Source: Candidatus Gastranaerophilales bacterium (GTDB lineage: Bacteria; Cyanobacteriota; Vampirovibrionia; Gastranaerophilales; Gastranaerophilaceae). From it: 64,000 bases of DNA. How positions within the stretch are numbered: the first letter of the stretch is position 1; every line of letters starts with the position of its first letter. Shown here one piece after another: positions 35,417 to 44,095 of the stretch. Where the stretch lies: NCBI GenBank assembly GCA_944323145.1, contig CALURJ010000011.1:1-64000 (forward strand). Reading direction: 5' to 3'. Below the pieces are notes generated by a model that did no database searches, had not been told where the DNA came from, and was given only the letters and a program-made list of their open reading frames with translations. The translations under genes and the position numbers were made by a program.

Positions 35417-35437
35417 TTTATGTATAATAAAACAATT

Positions 35438-35890
35438 ATGAAAAAAATATTATTAATAACGTTTTTGTTAATAACTTTTGCAGGTTCTGTTTTTGCTTCG
35501 GATAAGGCAGAGAGAAAACAGGCTTATAATGCAATGATTAACAGTCAGAAATTCCATAATGAGGTATGCCAGAGGGCTGCTGATAATTTCCGGGTTGACC
35601 ATAGACTTGCAGGTTATATAAGATCAACCTGTCTTATGTTTCAATCAGAAAGACAAAGGCTGATAGAAACTGTTTTCCCTAGTGCAAATAATGTTGAAGA
35701 TAAAAATTATAAAGAGGATTATCCTATTTTGTTGTCCAATTTTATAATTAATATCAATAATAGAGAAATTGAAACTTATAGGACAATTATAAATGAATAT
35801 TGCAAATATAATACGTATAAGTACGTGAAAAAAGCCCCTCAGGCTTGTTCACCTGCGCGTATTGAAATGATATTTGCACCTATTGAGTAA
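35438..35890 (+). CDS. Secreted Cys-containing hypothetical protein
   Basis: 150 residues from the ATG at 35438, which begins a clean signal peptide (MKKILLITFLLITFAGSVFA). The mature part is helical with four Cys (EVCQ, STCLM, NEYCK, QACS), likely two disulphides in the periplasm. It begins 21 nt after the kinase stop and may be co-transcribed. TATAAT lies 9 nt before the ATG, so a separate near-leaderless transcript is also possible. I do not recognise the family. Confidence 0.65.
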   Translation: MKKILLITFLLITFAGSVFASDKAERKQAYNAMINSQKFHNEVCQRAADNFRVDHRLAGYIRSTCLMFQSERQRLIETVFPSANNVEDKNYKEDYPILLSNFIININNREIETYRTIINEYCKYNTYKYVKKAPQACSPARIEMIFAPIE

Positions 35891-37240
35891 TTATACTATT
35901 CCCTGTGCAACCATTGCATTTGCGAGTTTTGTAAATGCGGCAATATTTGCAGCAGAGACATAATTATTGCCTAAATTATATTTATCAGATGTTGTTTTGC
36001 AAGTTTTAAATATATCTGTCATAATTTCATTAAGCTTTTGGTCAACTTCTTCAAATGTCATGTAATATCTCATGCTGTTCTGGCTCATTTCAACTGCAGA
36101 AATCGCAACACCGCCAGCATTGGCAGCTTTTGCCGGCGCAACAAGAATATTATTTTTCAGAAAATATTCGGTTGCCTCTTTTATGCAGGGCATATTTGCA
36201 CCTTCACCGATTGCGATTACCCCGTTTTCTACCAATTTTTTCGCAGAATTCAGTGTAATTTCATTTTGCGTTGCGCATGGAAGTGCAATATCTGTTTTTA
36301 TATTCCAGATTGGAGAATCTTCCCCTGTATGTTCGAAATATTCAGCCTCAGTATGAGATTCTATGTATTCAGAAATTCTTCCACGTTCCACTTCTTTGAT
36401 TTGTTTGACCAGTTGTAAATCAATCCCGTTTTTATCATAAATGCAGCCAGTTGAATCGCTCATTGCAACCACATTTGCTCCGTATTCCAGAGCCTTTTGG
36501 CAGGCATAAATCGCAACATTGCCGGCTCCTGATATGGTAACTGTTTTCCCTTCAAGAGTCTGATTGTTATTAGCAAGCATTTCACGCATAAAATATATAA
36601 GTCCGAATCCGGTTGCTTCTTTTCTCACTAGCGAGCCGCCGTATGAAAGCCCTTTACCTGTTAAAACACCGCCTTCATACCTGTCTTTAATTCTTTTATA
36701 TTGGCCGAATAAATACCCGATTTCTCTTTCCCCGACTCCAATATCGCCTGCCGGAACATCAACATCGGCTCCTATGTGGCGTTGTAGTTCTGTCATAAAA
36801 CTCTGGCAGAAACGCATAATTTCATCATCAGATTTTCCTTTAGGGTCAAAATCACTGCCGCCTTTTGCCCCGCCTATAGGAAGACCTGTAAGTGCATTTT
36901 TAAATATTTGTTCAAATCCCAAAAATTTGATAATGCTTTGATTGACGCTCTGGTGAAATCTTAATCCTCCTTTATAAGGCCCAATAAGACTGCTGAATTG
37001 AACTCTGTAACCTCTATGGACAATAGTCTGTCCCTTGTCATTTACATAGGGGACTCTGAATGTAATAATTCTTTCAGGTTCAATCATTCGTTCAAGCAGA
37101 GCGATTTTTTCATATTCTGGATGATTATTTATTACCGGTTCAATTGAAGTCAAAACTTCTTCAACTGCTTGAAGATATTCACTTTCATTAATATTTTTTT
37201 CTTTAAGCCTGTTTAAAACTTTTTTTATATATTTATTCAT
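35891..37240 (-). CDS. gdhA: NADP-type glutamate dehydrogenase
   Basis: 449 residues from the ATG at 37240; a GTG two codons upstream is possible. GPYKGGLRFH, LPIGGAKGGSDFDP (catalytic Lys in GGAKGG), DVDVPAGDIGVG and the Rossmann SGAGNVA are all present. Length and motifs match the hexameric NADP-specific group (GdhA), which assimilates ammonia into 2-oxoglutarate. It is a single gene converging on the secreted protein gene, and its stop abuts the neighbour's stop. Confidence 0.95.
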   Translation of the reverse strand: MNKYIKKVLNRLKEKNINESEYLQAVEEVLTSIEPVINNHPEYEKIALLERMIEPERIITFRVPYVNDKGQTIVHRGYRVQFSSLIGPYKGGLRFHQSVNQSIIKFLGFEQIFKNALTGLPIGGAKGGSDFDPKGKSDDEIMRFCQSFMTELQRHIGADVDVPAGDIGVGEREIGYLFGQYKRIKDRYEGGVLTGKGLSYGGSLVRKEATGFGLIYFMREMLANNNQTLEGKTVTISGAGNVAIYACQKALEYGANVVAMSDSTGCIYDKNGIDLQLVKQIKEVERGRISEYIESHTEAEYFEHTGEDSPIWNIKTDIALPCATQNEITLNSAKKLVENGVIAIGEGANMPCIKEATEYFLKNNILVAPAKAANAGGVAISAVEMSQNSMRYYMTFEEVDQKLNEIMTDIFKTCKTTSDKYNLGNNYVSAANIAAFTKLANAMVAQGIV

Positions 37241-37293
37241 AAACACCTGCTTTTTTGTAAAAAAATTGTAACATATTTTTTTGTCACATGCAA

Positions 37294-37321
37294 TTGATTT
37301 TTCTTGAAAATAGTTTATAAT
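37294..37321 (+). promoter_or_regulatory. Promoter of the SIMPL-domain gene
   Basis: TTGATT (37294-37299), 16-bp spacer, TATAAT (37316-37321), followed by AAGGAG before the ATG at 37352. Confidence 0.7.
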
Positions 37322-37351
37322 ATTTCATATAATTTTTTTAAGGAGTGTATT

Positions 37352-38071
37352 ATGTTAGAAAAATTTGAAAAATTACAGTTAGTATGGCTAGCGTTCATTT
37401 TAGCATTGGGTTTAATTTTTGCAGTAAAAGTCGGAACAAATAGTGTATCAAAAGATAGTATAACTGTTACGGGATCTGCCTATCAGGTAGTTAAATCCGA
37501 TTCGGGGCGTCTGGAAATTGAACTGAATGCACGCAAACCTGATAAACAAAGTGCTTACAATACAGTAAAAGCCCAGCTTCCTGTAGTAAAGAAATATCTT
37601 CAGGATAAAGGAATTACGGATATTGAAGTAAAAGCCGCAAACGGTTATCATACCTATAAATATACCGCTAACGGTAATATGACTAACGATATAGCTTATT
37701 TTAATCTTTCTCAGCTTGTTGTAATAAAATCTGATGATGTACAAAAAATAAAAGAAATATCAACCGATATCCAGCAGCTTTTGGACAAGGGTATTGATAT
37801 TACAGTTCGTTCTCCGGAATATTTTTATTCAGGACTTGGAAATTTGAAGATTAAGCTTCTTCAGGATGCAACAACTGATGCAAAAGACAGAGCAACTGCA
37901 ATGCTTAAGGCTACTCATAACAAACCCGGTAAAATTCAGTCCGTTCGTATGGGTGTTTTCCAGATAACCCCTGTTGATTCAACAAATGTTTCTGATATGG
38001 GGATTAATGATACAACAACTATAGATAAAAAAGTTACTGCGGTAGCAAATGTTGTCTTTCGTATAAAATAA
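37352..38071 (+). CDS. SIMPL (DUF541/YggE-like) periplasmic protein
   Basis: 239 residues from the ATG at 37352, supported by TTAAGGAG 9 nt upstream. One N-terminal hydrophobic helix (QLVWLAFILALGLIFAV) serves as anchor or uncleaved signal. The SIMPL domain follows: ITVTGSA start, LEIELNARKPDKQSAYNTV, then DATTDAKDRATAML near the end. YggE-type proteins are envelope proteins linked to oxidative stress; their chemistry is not established. A small secreted protein gene follows by 17 nt. Confidence 0.85.
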   Translation: MLEKFEKLQLVWLAFILALGLIFAVKVGTNSVSKDSITVTGSAYQVVKSDSGRLEIELNARKPDKQSAYNTVKAQLPVVKKYLQDKGITDIEVKAANGYHTYKYTANGNMTNDIAYFNLSQLVVIKSDDVQKIKEISTDIQQLLDKGIDITVRSPEYFYSGLGNLKIKLLQDATTDAKDRATAMLKATHNKPGKIQSVRMGVFQITPVDSTNVSDMGINDTTTIDKKVTAVANVVFRIK

Positions 38072-38088
38072 TCCTTGAGGTAACAGGT

Positions 38089-38376
38089 ATGAAAAAGTTT
38101 TTATCTTTAACGTTATTTTTGTCGGCAGCTATGCCGGTATTTGCTATAGCGCCGCCTGATGCTGCGATTATTCAGGTTCATGATATGCAGATGATTAATC
38201 AACAGAGATTTAGGCGTGAAGTGCTTGATGACAATAATGATGTTCAGACTGAAAAAGAAAGATTTGAGAAGAAAAATTCTTCAAGAGATCCTTTAATAAA
38301 TAAACTTTTCCATAAGAAAAAATTTGTGGAAGAAAACGGTGAGATAAAAATTCAAAATGATGACAGTAACAATTAA
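38089..38376 (+). CDS. Small secreted hypothetical protein
   Basis: 95 residues with a clear signal peptide (MKKFLSLTLFLSAAMPVFA) and a short, highly charged mature region (ETEKERFEKKNSSRDPL...). TTGAGGTAACAGGT precedes the ATG. It is probably co-transcribed with the SIMPL gene. No motif is recognised. Confidence 0.65.
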   Translation: MKKFLSLTLFLSAAMPVFAIAPPDAAIIQVHDMQMINQQRFRREVLDDNNDVQTEKERFEKKNSSRDPLINKLFHKKKFVEENGEIKIQNDDSNN

Positions 38377-39021
38377 TTAATTACTCATTCCTGCTCTATA
38401 GCCGCACCAACTGAATATTATCGGCAAGATTTTATCCACATGTAATTTTTCAGCAATTGGAACTTTGGTTAATACAAGAATCCCCAGAGCATCATCTATA
38501 TTGGCTATAGAGTCTTTTATTGTAAGTTTTCTGTCAGGGACTTTATCCTGCGGGTCATTTATTTTATTTGACATAGCAGCCGCAATATGCATACCTGCAA
38601 CTAATCCTACAGCAGTTGCGCCTACTCTAAAAATATTATTATTTAAACTTTTAATTTTTTTGCTTAATTCAAATAATCCCCCGCATATCAATGTGGGAAC
38701 AGCAGCATTCATAAATTGAAATACCCCTTCATTAAGCTTTTGTTTACGGTGTTCCTTTTCAGCAATTGCACCTGCGGCTGTTCCGCCTGCAATACCACAT
38801 GTGCTTACCAGAAGTAGTTCTTTTACTCCATATTTTATATTATAAAGTTTTGCATTTTGTTTTTTAGCAAGGTACACCATTGGCAATACCGTACCTGCAA
38901 TTGCTCCTGCAGATACCTTTATTTTTAAAGGCGTTTCAGATTTTTCAGAAACTACAGTTCTGTGATTTCTGTAAGTCCTTATATCGTATTCAATTTTGTT
39001 CCCCGAAACGGGTGTAAGCAT
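38377..39021 (-). CDS. Membrane-associated hypothetical protein with glycine-rich helices
   Basis: 214 residues. Hydrophobic stretches near 34-52 (VSAGAIAGTVLPMVYLA), 68-88 (LLLVSTCGIAGGTAAGAIA), 104-120 and 132-150 suggest three or four small-residue-rich membrane helices. There is no signal peptide or known motif. The stop lies directly after that of the convergent secreted protein gene. The spacing to the EamA gene (35 bp, same strand) suggests one transcript. Confidence 0.6.
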   Translation of the reverse strand: MLTPVSGNKIEYDIRTYRNHRTVVSEKSETPLKIKVSAGAIAGTVLPMVYLAKKQNAKLYNIKYGVKELLLVSTCGIAGGTAAGAIAEKEHRKQKLNEGVFQFMNAAVPTLICGGLFELSKKIKSLNNNIFRVGATAVGLVAGMHIAAAMSNKINDPQDKVPDRKLTIKDSIANIDDALGILVLTKVPIAEKLHVDKILPIIFSWCGYRAGMSN

Positions 39022-39056
39022 AATAGGCAGATCCTTCTTATAATTATTCTATCATA

Positions 39057-39917
39057 TTAACAACCGAGAATTAAAATTGTTGCTGAACCTATAAGAATTA
39101 TTAAGGAACCTGATAATTTTTTTAATAAATTTTTTTCTTTGAAAAGTTTATATCCTAAGATTACATTAATGATAATTGAGATTTGAAATAATGAAAGTGC
39201 ATATCCAACTTGTATATATTTAAAAACATAAGCTGTACTGAACGTCATTACCCCAAAACACAATGCTGCCGACAAATAAAAAAAAGAGTGTATTTTATTC
39301 GTTTTTTTTATTGTTTCTTTTGTTAATGTTTTTAAAGTAATGAATGCAAAAGCTGCGCCTAAAATACTTGACACAATAAATGATGTCATAACTGAGGATA
39401 GAATTATTACTTTTTTTATAAATACTGCTTCTATAGCAGAAAAAATAAGTGCGTAAATTCTGTACTGAATATCTTTTCTTAAAAGTACTTTAGGACTTGC
39501 ACTGTCAAATATAAAATATGAACCGATAACGATTAATATTATCCCTAAAATTCCGTATAAATTCGGTATTTCATGTAATATGATTATCCCGAAAATCATT
39601 CCGACTATAGCTTTATAGGAATTTATCGGCCCTAAAACAGATAATTCACCATACTGCAAAGCAAGAATCATAAAACAATTACAAGCTGTTCCAAAGGCTG
39701 CACCAAGTATTGCATATTTCCAAAATATCAAATTGAAACATGAATAATCAATAAAAAACAGCATGGGCAACGATGCCAGACTCAGTAATAAATAATTTAT
39801 AAAATTTACATATACAGGATTTTCCCCTTCTGTTGCAAGTTTTTTTTGAAAAACATTACTTAAAGAATTTGTTATTACTCTTAAGAAGATAGCAACAGTA
39901 TTCAATAAAATCTGCAT
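39057..39917 (-). CDS. EamA/DMT-superfamily transporter
   Basis: 286 residues with ten predicted membrane helices in two repeated halves (each EamA). The N-terminus FLRVITNSLSNVFQKKLA and YGELSVLGPINSYKAIVGMIFG are typical of drug/metabolite exporters. The substrate is unknown. TGC-TATAAT ends 6 nt before the ATG and no Shine-Dalgarno is present, so the mRNA may be leaderless. Confidence 0.85.
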   Translation of the reverse strand: MQILLNTVAIFLRVITNSLSNVFQKKLATEGENPVYVNFINYLLLSLASLPMLFFIDYSCFNLIFWKYAILGAAFGTACNCFMILALQYGELSVLGPINSYKAIVGMIFGIIILHEIPNLYGILGIILIVIGSYFIFDSASPKVLLRKDIQYRIYALIFSAIEAVFIKKVIILSSVMTSFIVSSILGAAFAFITLKTLTKETIKKTNKIHSFFYLSAALCFGVMTFSTAYVFKYIQVGYALSLFQISIIINVILGYKLFKEKNLLKKLSGSLIILIGSATILILGC

Positions 39918-39923
39918 AAATTT

Positions 39924-39932
39924 ATTATAGCA
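39924..39932 (-). promoter_or_regulatory. Extended -10 of the EamA transporter gene at its start codon
   Basis: TGC-TATAAT on the minus strand, 6 nt before the ATG at 39917. Confidence 0.5.
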
Positions 39933-39938
39933 GAAAAT

Positions 39939-39968
39939 AAAGCCCGAATTGTTTTAAATTCGGACTTT
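39939..39968 (-). terminator. Intrinsic terminator of the adhesin gene
   Basis: AAAGTCCGAATT and AATTCGGGCTTT pair around a 6-nt loop (one G-T), followed on the minus strand by ATTTTC. It lies 26 bp after the adhesin stop. Confidence 0.7.
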
Positions 39969-39994
39969 ATTTTTATTTAGTTATGGTTTTGTCT

Positions 39995-42622
39995 TTAGTT
40001 CATTCCTAGAAGGTTTTTCAATTTTTCAATGAAATTGTACTTGCCTTCCGGTGCGTTAACTGTACCATTTATTTGAGCTTCTTTAGTACCTGTGTTAACG
40101 ATTTTAACCTCTTCATCATTTGTTATTGTACTGTCTTCTGTGATATTTAAACCTTCACCTTTGTTAGAGATGATTACGGAAGAACCGCTGTTTGTAATAT
40201 CACCTGAGATATTCATATCACCTTTGTGGTTAACAAGAGCTGATTGAGTACCATCAGTATTTTCAATAACTCCGTTGAAATCTAAACCGTCAGAACCTGT
40301 AATGTTTTTGATTAATACATTACCTGAACCGTCAACTTTGAAGCCTTCAGTAGCTGTCAAACCTGTACCGTTTTCTCTTGATGCAGCGTATGTATAATCT
40401 CCGCCGTTGTTATGGATTTTACCGCCGAGGTAGAGGTGGTTTGTGTTGCCTAAGATATTCAATCTGCCTTCGTGAGTAATTTCATTATTGACAGTCATAT
40501 CACCGGAGCCGTAGTTTTTAATATTTGTAGTTCCAATACCTGATTGGTTAATCTTTCCTGCGCTTGCAAATGTTGCTTTGCCGCCGCCTTCTCTGTTGAT
40601 TATACCGAGGTTGCCGTCTGTAACATTGATGTTACCTGAAACATACATATCACCGCTGTAGTTATTGATAGCAGTTTCACCGTCAGAGTTTGTAATGTTA
40701 CCTTGAAGGTTCATTCCTCTTTCGCCTTCAACAGTTGTACCTTCATGTTTGATGGCAATGTTTCCCATCTCGTTAGAAATATTAGTACCATCTTGAGTTG
40801 TAATACCGGTTGATTTATCTCTTGAGAAGATGTACATATAGCCTTCGTGGTTTTTCAAAGAACCCTGTTTTGTTCCATCTTCATTATTAGCAATTGTCAA
40901 ATGCCCATTATCATTGTAAACTCTCATATTACCGGTGTTTTCAACGTCACCTACAACTGTTAAACCCTCAGCACCTGATGAGTTAACAATTTTAAGGTCG
41001 CCAGTATTGGTAATTTTTCCATTTTGAGTAATGATAAGGCCGGAACCGTTTTCTTTATTAATGATACCCATATTGCCTTCATTGTTAATGACACCATTGA
41101 CCATTAACTGTCCGTTAGTGTTATTAATAGCAGTTTCACCGGTATTTGTAAGTGTTCCTTCAAGAGTCATACCGTTTGCACCGCTGTTTTTTATTGAAAG
41201 GTTGCCGTTGCCGTTAATTTGTCCGTTTGAAGCAAGGGTGAGTTTTGTTCCGTTTTCTTCATTCCAAACATTCATATCTCCGTCTTCAACGCCGACAACG
41301 CCATCAATTTTCATTTCACCGGCTTTATTTTTCAAACCGAGGTTTTCTTTAGAAGCCAAATTAGCTTTTTGTTGAATTTCGAGACCGCCATTGCCTCTGT
41401 TTTCAACCTGTAAAACTTTTTCCGCTTTAACGTTGCTGCCGCCTGCAAATGTCATTTTACCGTTGTAGTTAACAATTCTTACAGTATCAACTTCGTCGTC
41501 ACCGATGTTACCTGCGATTTCCATACCGCCTGCACCGTTGTTTGTAATGTCAGTCTTTCCGACAGATGAAGTGGTACCTGCAACAGTTAATTTACCTGTA
41601 CCTTTGTTAGAAATAGCAATTTCGTTATCAGTAACAAGTTTTGCATTTGATCCGATATTTACGTTAGCAGCATCTTCGCGGTTTGTCACAATTAATGTAT
41701 TGTTTTTATTTGAAACAGTGCCATTAACTGTTAAGTCGCCTTTATAGTTATATAATTGAGCTTTATCATTTGATGCAATAAGTGCGCCGTCAGCAACGTT
41801 TAAACCGTTTTCACCTTCATTTGTTAAAAATACGCCGCCGTTATCCAGGTTTGCAACTTTTCCTGAAACATTAATTCCTGCACCATCTTTGTCGGAACTT
41901 TTGATAAGAATTATCTTTCCATTTTCTATTGCGTTTGCAGATGACGCAATACCATCAGTATTTACCAAGCTGTTAAATAATGTATCTGCTTGAGATTTAC
42001 TTGTAATTTGGTTCATATCAGTAACGCCGTTGACAATCCCGCCGGAAATATCAATTGCTGAACCGCGTAAATCAACTCCGCTTCTTGCAAAGATTTGGCC
42101 CTGAATATCAATTGGTGCATTGCTGTCTTGTTTTAATTTTGAAATCTGATTTATATTATCAAAAACTTTTTGTGATTGATTGTAGTCATTTTTTAAACCG
42201 GTATAAGTATCAGTACTTGGGGTTATAACTGATAAAGAACCAACATTCAATACCCCGGAAGAACCGACAACCATTCCGTTCGGAGAAATAAATATAGCAT
42301 GCCCGTCATAGAAATTGTTACCGCGCATTGTATTTACTATACCATTAATGTCAATCTTGCCATCTACAAGGTTGACAAATGTATCTATATCTTTTACTCC
42401 CAACTGATATAGCAGATTAGCGATATCACCTTGTCCTAACTGGAATTGATCATAATGTCTATAACCAATATCACCATTTGTTACGTCTGGGTGGATATTA
42501 AAAATGTTACCGCCGCCAGGTGCTCCCGGGACTCCTTCAATACCGGTAATATTGGAGTCGGCATACACGCTGGTCACAGACAAAAATGCTGCAATCGCCG
42601 CAATCATAAGCTTTTTGTTCAT
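39995..42622 (-). CDS. Two-partner-secretion (FHA-type) adhesin, TpsA-like
   Basis: 875 residues. A signal peptide (MNKKLMIAAIAAFLSVTSVYA) is followed by a TPS domain: NGDIGYRHYDQFQLGQGDIANLL, then GRAMR-like NTMRGNNFYDG and FISPNGMVVGSSGVLNVGSL, the hallmarks of haemagglutinin-type exoproteins. About 650 residues of imperfect 15-20-residue repeats (NxGxxxLTVxGxxxNxG) would form a beta-helix. Such proteins cross the outer membrane through a TpsB pore; none is in the window. AAAGGAG precedes the ATG. It probably acts in adhesion or as a toxin carrier, but no C-terminal toxin domain is seen. Confidence 0.85.
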   Translation of the reverse strand: MNKKLMIAAIAAFLSVTSVYADSNITGIEGVPGAPGGGNIFNIHPDVTNGDIGYRHYDQFQLGQGDIANLLYQLGVKDIDTFVNLVDGKIDINGIVNTMRGNNFYDGHAIFISPNGMVVGSSGVLNVGSLSVITPSTDTYTGLKNDYNQSQKVFDNINQISKLKQDSNAPIDIQGQIFARSGVDLRGSAIDISGGIVNGVTDMNQITSKSQADTLFNSLVNTDGIASSANAIENGKIILIKSSDKDGAGINVSGKVANLDNGGVFLTNEGENGLNVADGALIASNDKAQLYNYKGDLTVNGTVSNKNNTLIVTNREDAANVNIGSNAKLVTDNEIAISNKGTGKLTVAGTTSSVGKTDITNNGAGGMEIAGNIGDDEVDTVRIVNYNGKMTFAGGSNVKAEKVLQVENRGNGGLEIQQKANLASKENLGLKNKAGEMKIDGVVGVEDGDMNVWNEENGTKLTLASNGQINGNGNLSIKNSGANGMTLEGTLTNTGETAINNTNGQLMVNGVINNEGNMGIINKENGSGLIITQNGKITNTGDLKIVNSSGAEGLTVVGDVENTGNMRVYNDNGHLTIANNEDGTKQGSLKNHEGYMYIFSRDKSTGITTQDGTNISNEMGNIAIKHEGTTVEGERGMNLQGNITNSDGETAINNYSGDMYVSGNINVTDGNLGIINREGGGKATFASAGKINQSGIGTTNIKNYGSGDMTVNNEITHEGRLNILGNTNHLYLGGKIHNNGGDYTYAASRENGTGLTATEGFKVDGSGNVLIKNITGSDGLDFNGVIENTDGTQSALVNHKGDMNISGDITNSGSSVIISNKGEGLNITEDSTITNDEEVKIVNTGTKEAQINGTVNAPEGKYNFIEKLKNLLGMN

Positions 42623-42675
42623 AAAATACTCCTTTATGTTAAAGTTCTATTAAATTTTCACAATCCAAATACAAA

Positions 42676-42703
42676 TATACTTATAAACAAGTATACTTAT
42701 AAA
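42676..42703. repeat. Two TATACTTATAAA direct repeats upstream of the adhesin gene
   Basis: Identical 12-mers at 42676-42687 and 42692-42703, 16 bp apart, 54-81 bp upstream of the adhesin ATG. They contain -10-like words on the minus strand, so they may be operator sites or tandem promoters. The rest of 42623-42893 is AT-rich and shows nothing else. Confidence 0.5.
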
Positions 42704-42893
42704 ACGCACAAAAAAATATTAATTTGCGCATTTGTGAATAAATATTAAGTTATTTTTATTAACCCATTTTTATACTCCTTTTCTTTAATTTTCTAGAAAA
42801 TAAAAACCTCATTATTGCACATACATTAATAAAGTATTTTACGGTACAAAAATTGCTTAACTTTAGAAAATTTTAAGAATTGTAAAGAGATTT

Positions 42894-43415
42894 TTACCCT
42901 TTAAAGGCTCCCCAGGCTTTTATAGTCCCTTTTTGATATTTTATCAAATAGTATTCTCCTTTAGGTACATATTCCAGTGAAGTTTCCATAAAAATCTCAG
43001 GTTCGTCTGCGGGCATGCCTACTTTTGCACGTTTTTTGTTAGTATCTTCCCGTAATTTTTTCTCTTTTTTTAATTCTTTTTTTACTTTTTTATTGTTAAG
43101 CCTGTCTTTTTCTGTCGCATCTTCTTCAATTTTAATTACGGGAATAATTGCTATCGGATTTTTAGATTCAAGTAGTATTAAAAATTCCATAGAATCAGAA
43201 AGAGCAATTTCATAGTGTCCGGGTTTTATCATGCCGCCTTGACCGTTATAAATAGGATCAGGAATAATCAGAGTAGGATATTGAGAGTCTTTTAAAGAAT
43301 ATCTGTAAATAGCCTGACTGCCGATACTGTATCCTGCCGTTTCCTGCGGTTGCTGAGGATAAGGACGGATATATTTCTGAGTCATAACTTTTTCTACATA
43401 CATCCCTTCAAACAT
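42894..43415 (-). CDS. Conserved-looking hypothetical protein downstream of rnpA
   Basis: 173 residues, soluble. A beta-rich N-terminal half (HYEIALSDSMEFLILLESKNPIAIIPVI) is followed by a Lys/Glu helix (KKVKKELKKEKKLRED) and a short C-terminal beta region. The start overlaps the rnpA stop by one base, so it is in the rpmH-rnpA operon, where yidD or yidC usually sits; it is neither of these. Function unknown. Confidence 0.6.
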   Translation of the reverse strand: MFEGMYVEKVMTQKYIRPYPQQPQETAGYSIGSQAIYRYSLKDSQYPTLIIPDPIYNGQGGMIKPGHYEIALSDSMEFLILLESKNPIAIIPVIKIEEDATEKDRLNNKKVKKELKKEKKLREDTNKKRAKVGMPADEPEIFMETSLEYVPKGEYYLIKYQKGTIKAWGAFKG

Positions 43416-43771
43416 TATTCAAGCCTCTGTAAAAGATTTTTTATTATATTTTGTACTTCCGTAAAATTTTTATCAAGTGCGTGTTCTCCACCTGCAAATA
43501 TTAAAGACATATATTTTTGCGAATTATAAAGTTCGCCTGATTTAAGAGTCAGACGGTAGCTTTCTCTCATAAGCCTTTTTAATCTGTTTCTTCTGACAGC
43601 TCTTTTGTGTGTTTTTTTACTTACAACAAAGCCAACTTTAGTCAGAGAATTTTCATCCTTTTTTAAAAGACCGGCAAAAAGAGTTATTCCTCCTTTGTGA
43701 AAAGAATTTTTAACTCTATAGGTTGCAGTGAATGCTGATTTGTTTTTTAGCCTGTATTGTTTTTTTAACAT
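43415..43771 (-). CDS. rnpA: Ribonuclease P protein component
   Basis: 118 residues from the ATG at 43771 (MLKKQYRLKNKSAFTATYR); a GTG 24 nt upstream is less likely. The signature VSKKTHKRAVRRNRLKRLMRESYR is the RNR RNA-binding motif. It assists the RNase P RNA in cutting tRNA 5' leaders. It follows rpmH by 75 bp, the classical bacterial arrangement. Confidence 0.93.
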   Translation of the reverse strand: MLKKQYRLKNKSAFTATYRVKNSFHKGGITLFAGLLKKDENSLTKVGFVVSKKTHKRAVRRNRLKRLMRESYRLTLKSGELYNSQKYMSLIFAGGEHALDKNFTEVQNIIKNLLQRLE

Positions 43772-43846
43772 AATTTTACCAGAACAACACAGCACGCCTG
43801 AATATTCCGACCTGCTGTGTTTAACTCAAATTTTGTATTTTGCTAT

Positions 43847-43999
43847 TTATGCACGTTTTTTAGCCGTAATAGCCAATTTGTGACGGCCTTTAGCACGGCG
43901 TCTGTTCAATACTTCCTGTCCGCCCGGAGTTGCCATTCTGGCTCTGAATCCGCTGACTTTTTGCCTTTTAATTTTTGTTCCTTCTAGTGTACGTCTCAT
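43847..43999 (-). CDS. rpmH: 50S ribosomal protein L34
   Basis: 50 residues. [38 protein letters not shown] and a KKRA tail match L34, slightly extended at the N-terminus. AAAAGGAAT lies upstream of the ATG. It is the first gene of rpmH-rnpA. The usual dnaA/oriC neighbourhood upstream is absent: the divergent neighbour is proC. Confidence 0.95.
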   Translation of the reverse strand: MRRTLEGTKIKRQKVSGFRARMATPGGQEVLNRRRAKGRHKLAITAKKRA

Positions 44000-44039
44000 T
44001 TTTTTATTCCTTTTAGTTTATATTTGTCGTATAATTCAA

Positions 44040-44068
44040 ATGTTAAATGAAAAAAAATTATTAGTCAA
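44040..44068 (-). promoter_or_regulatory. Probable rpmH promoter
   Basis: On the minus strand TTGACT (44063-44068), 17-bp spacer, TAACAT (44040-44045), 41 bp before the ATG. Confidence 0.45.
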
Positions 44069-44095
44069 CATAAAAAGAGGAGCAGGTTAAATAAT

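Noticed and set aside
36038..36418. 126-residue plus ORF antisense to gdhA
   Set aside because: gdhA is unmistakable on the other strand; no ribosome site or motif.
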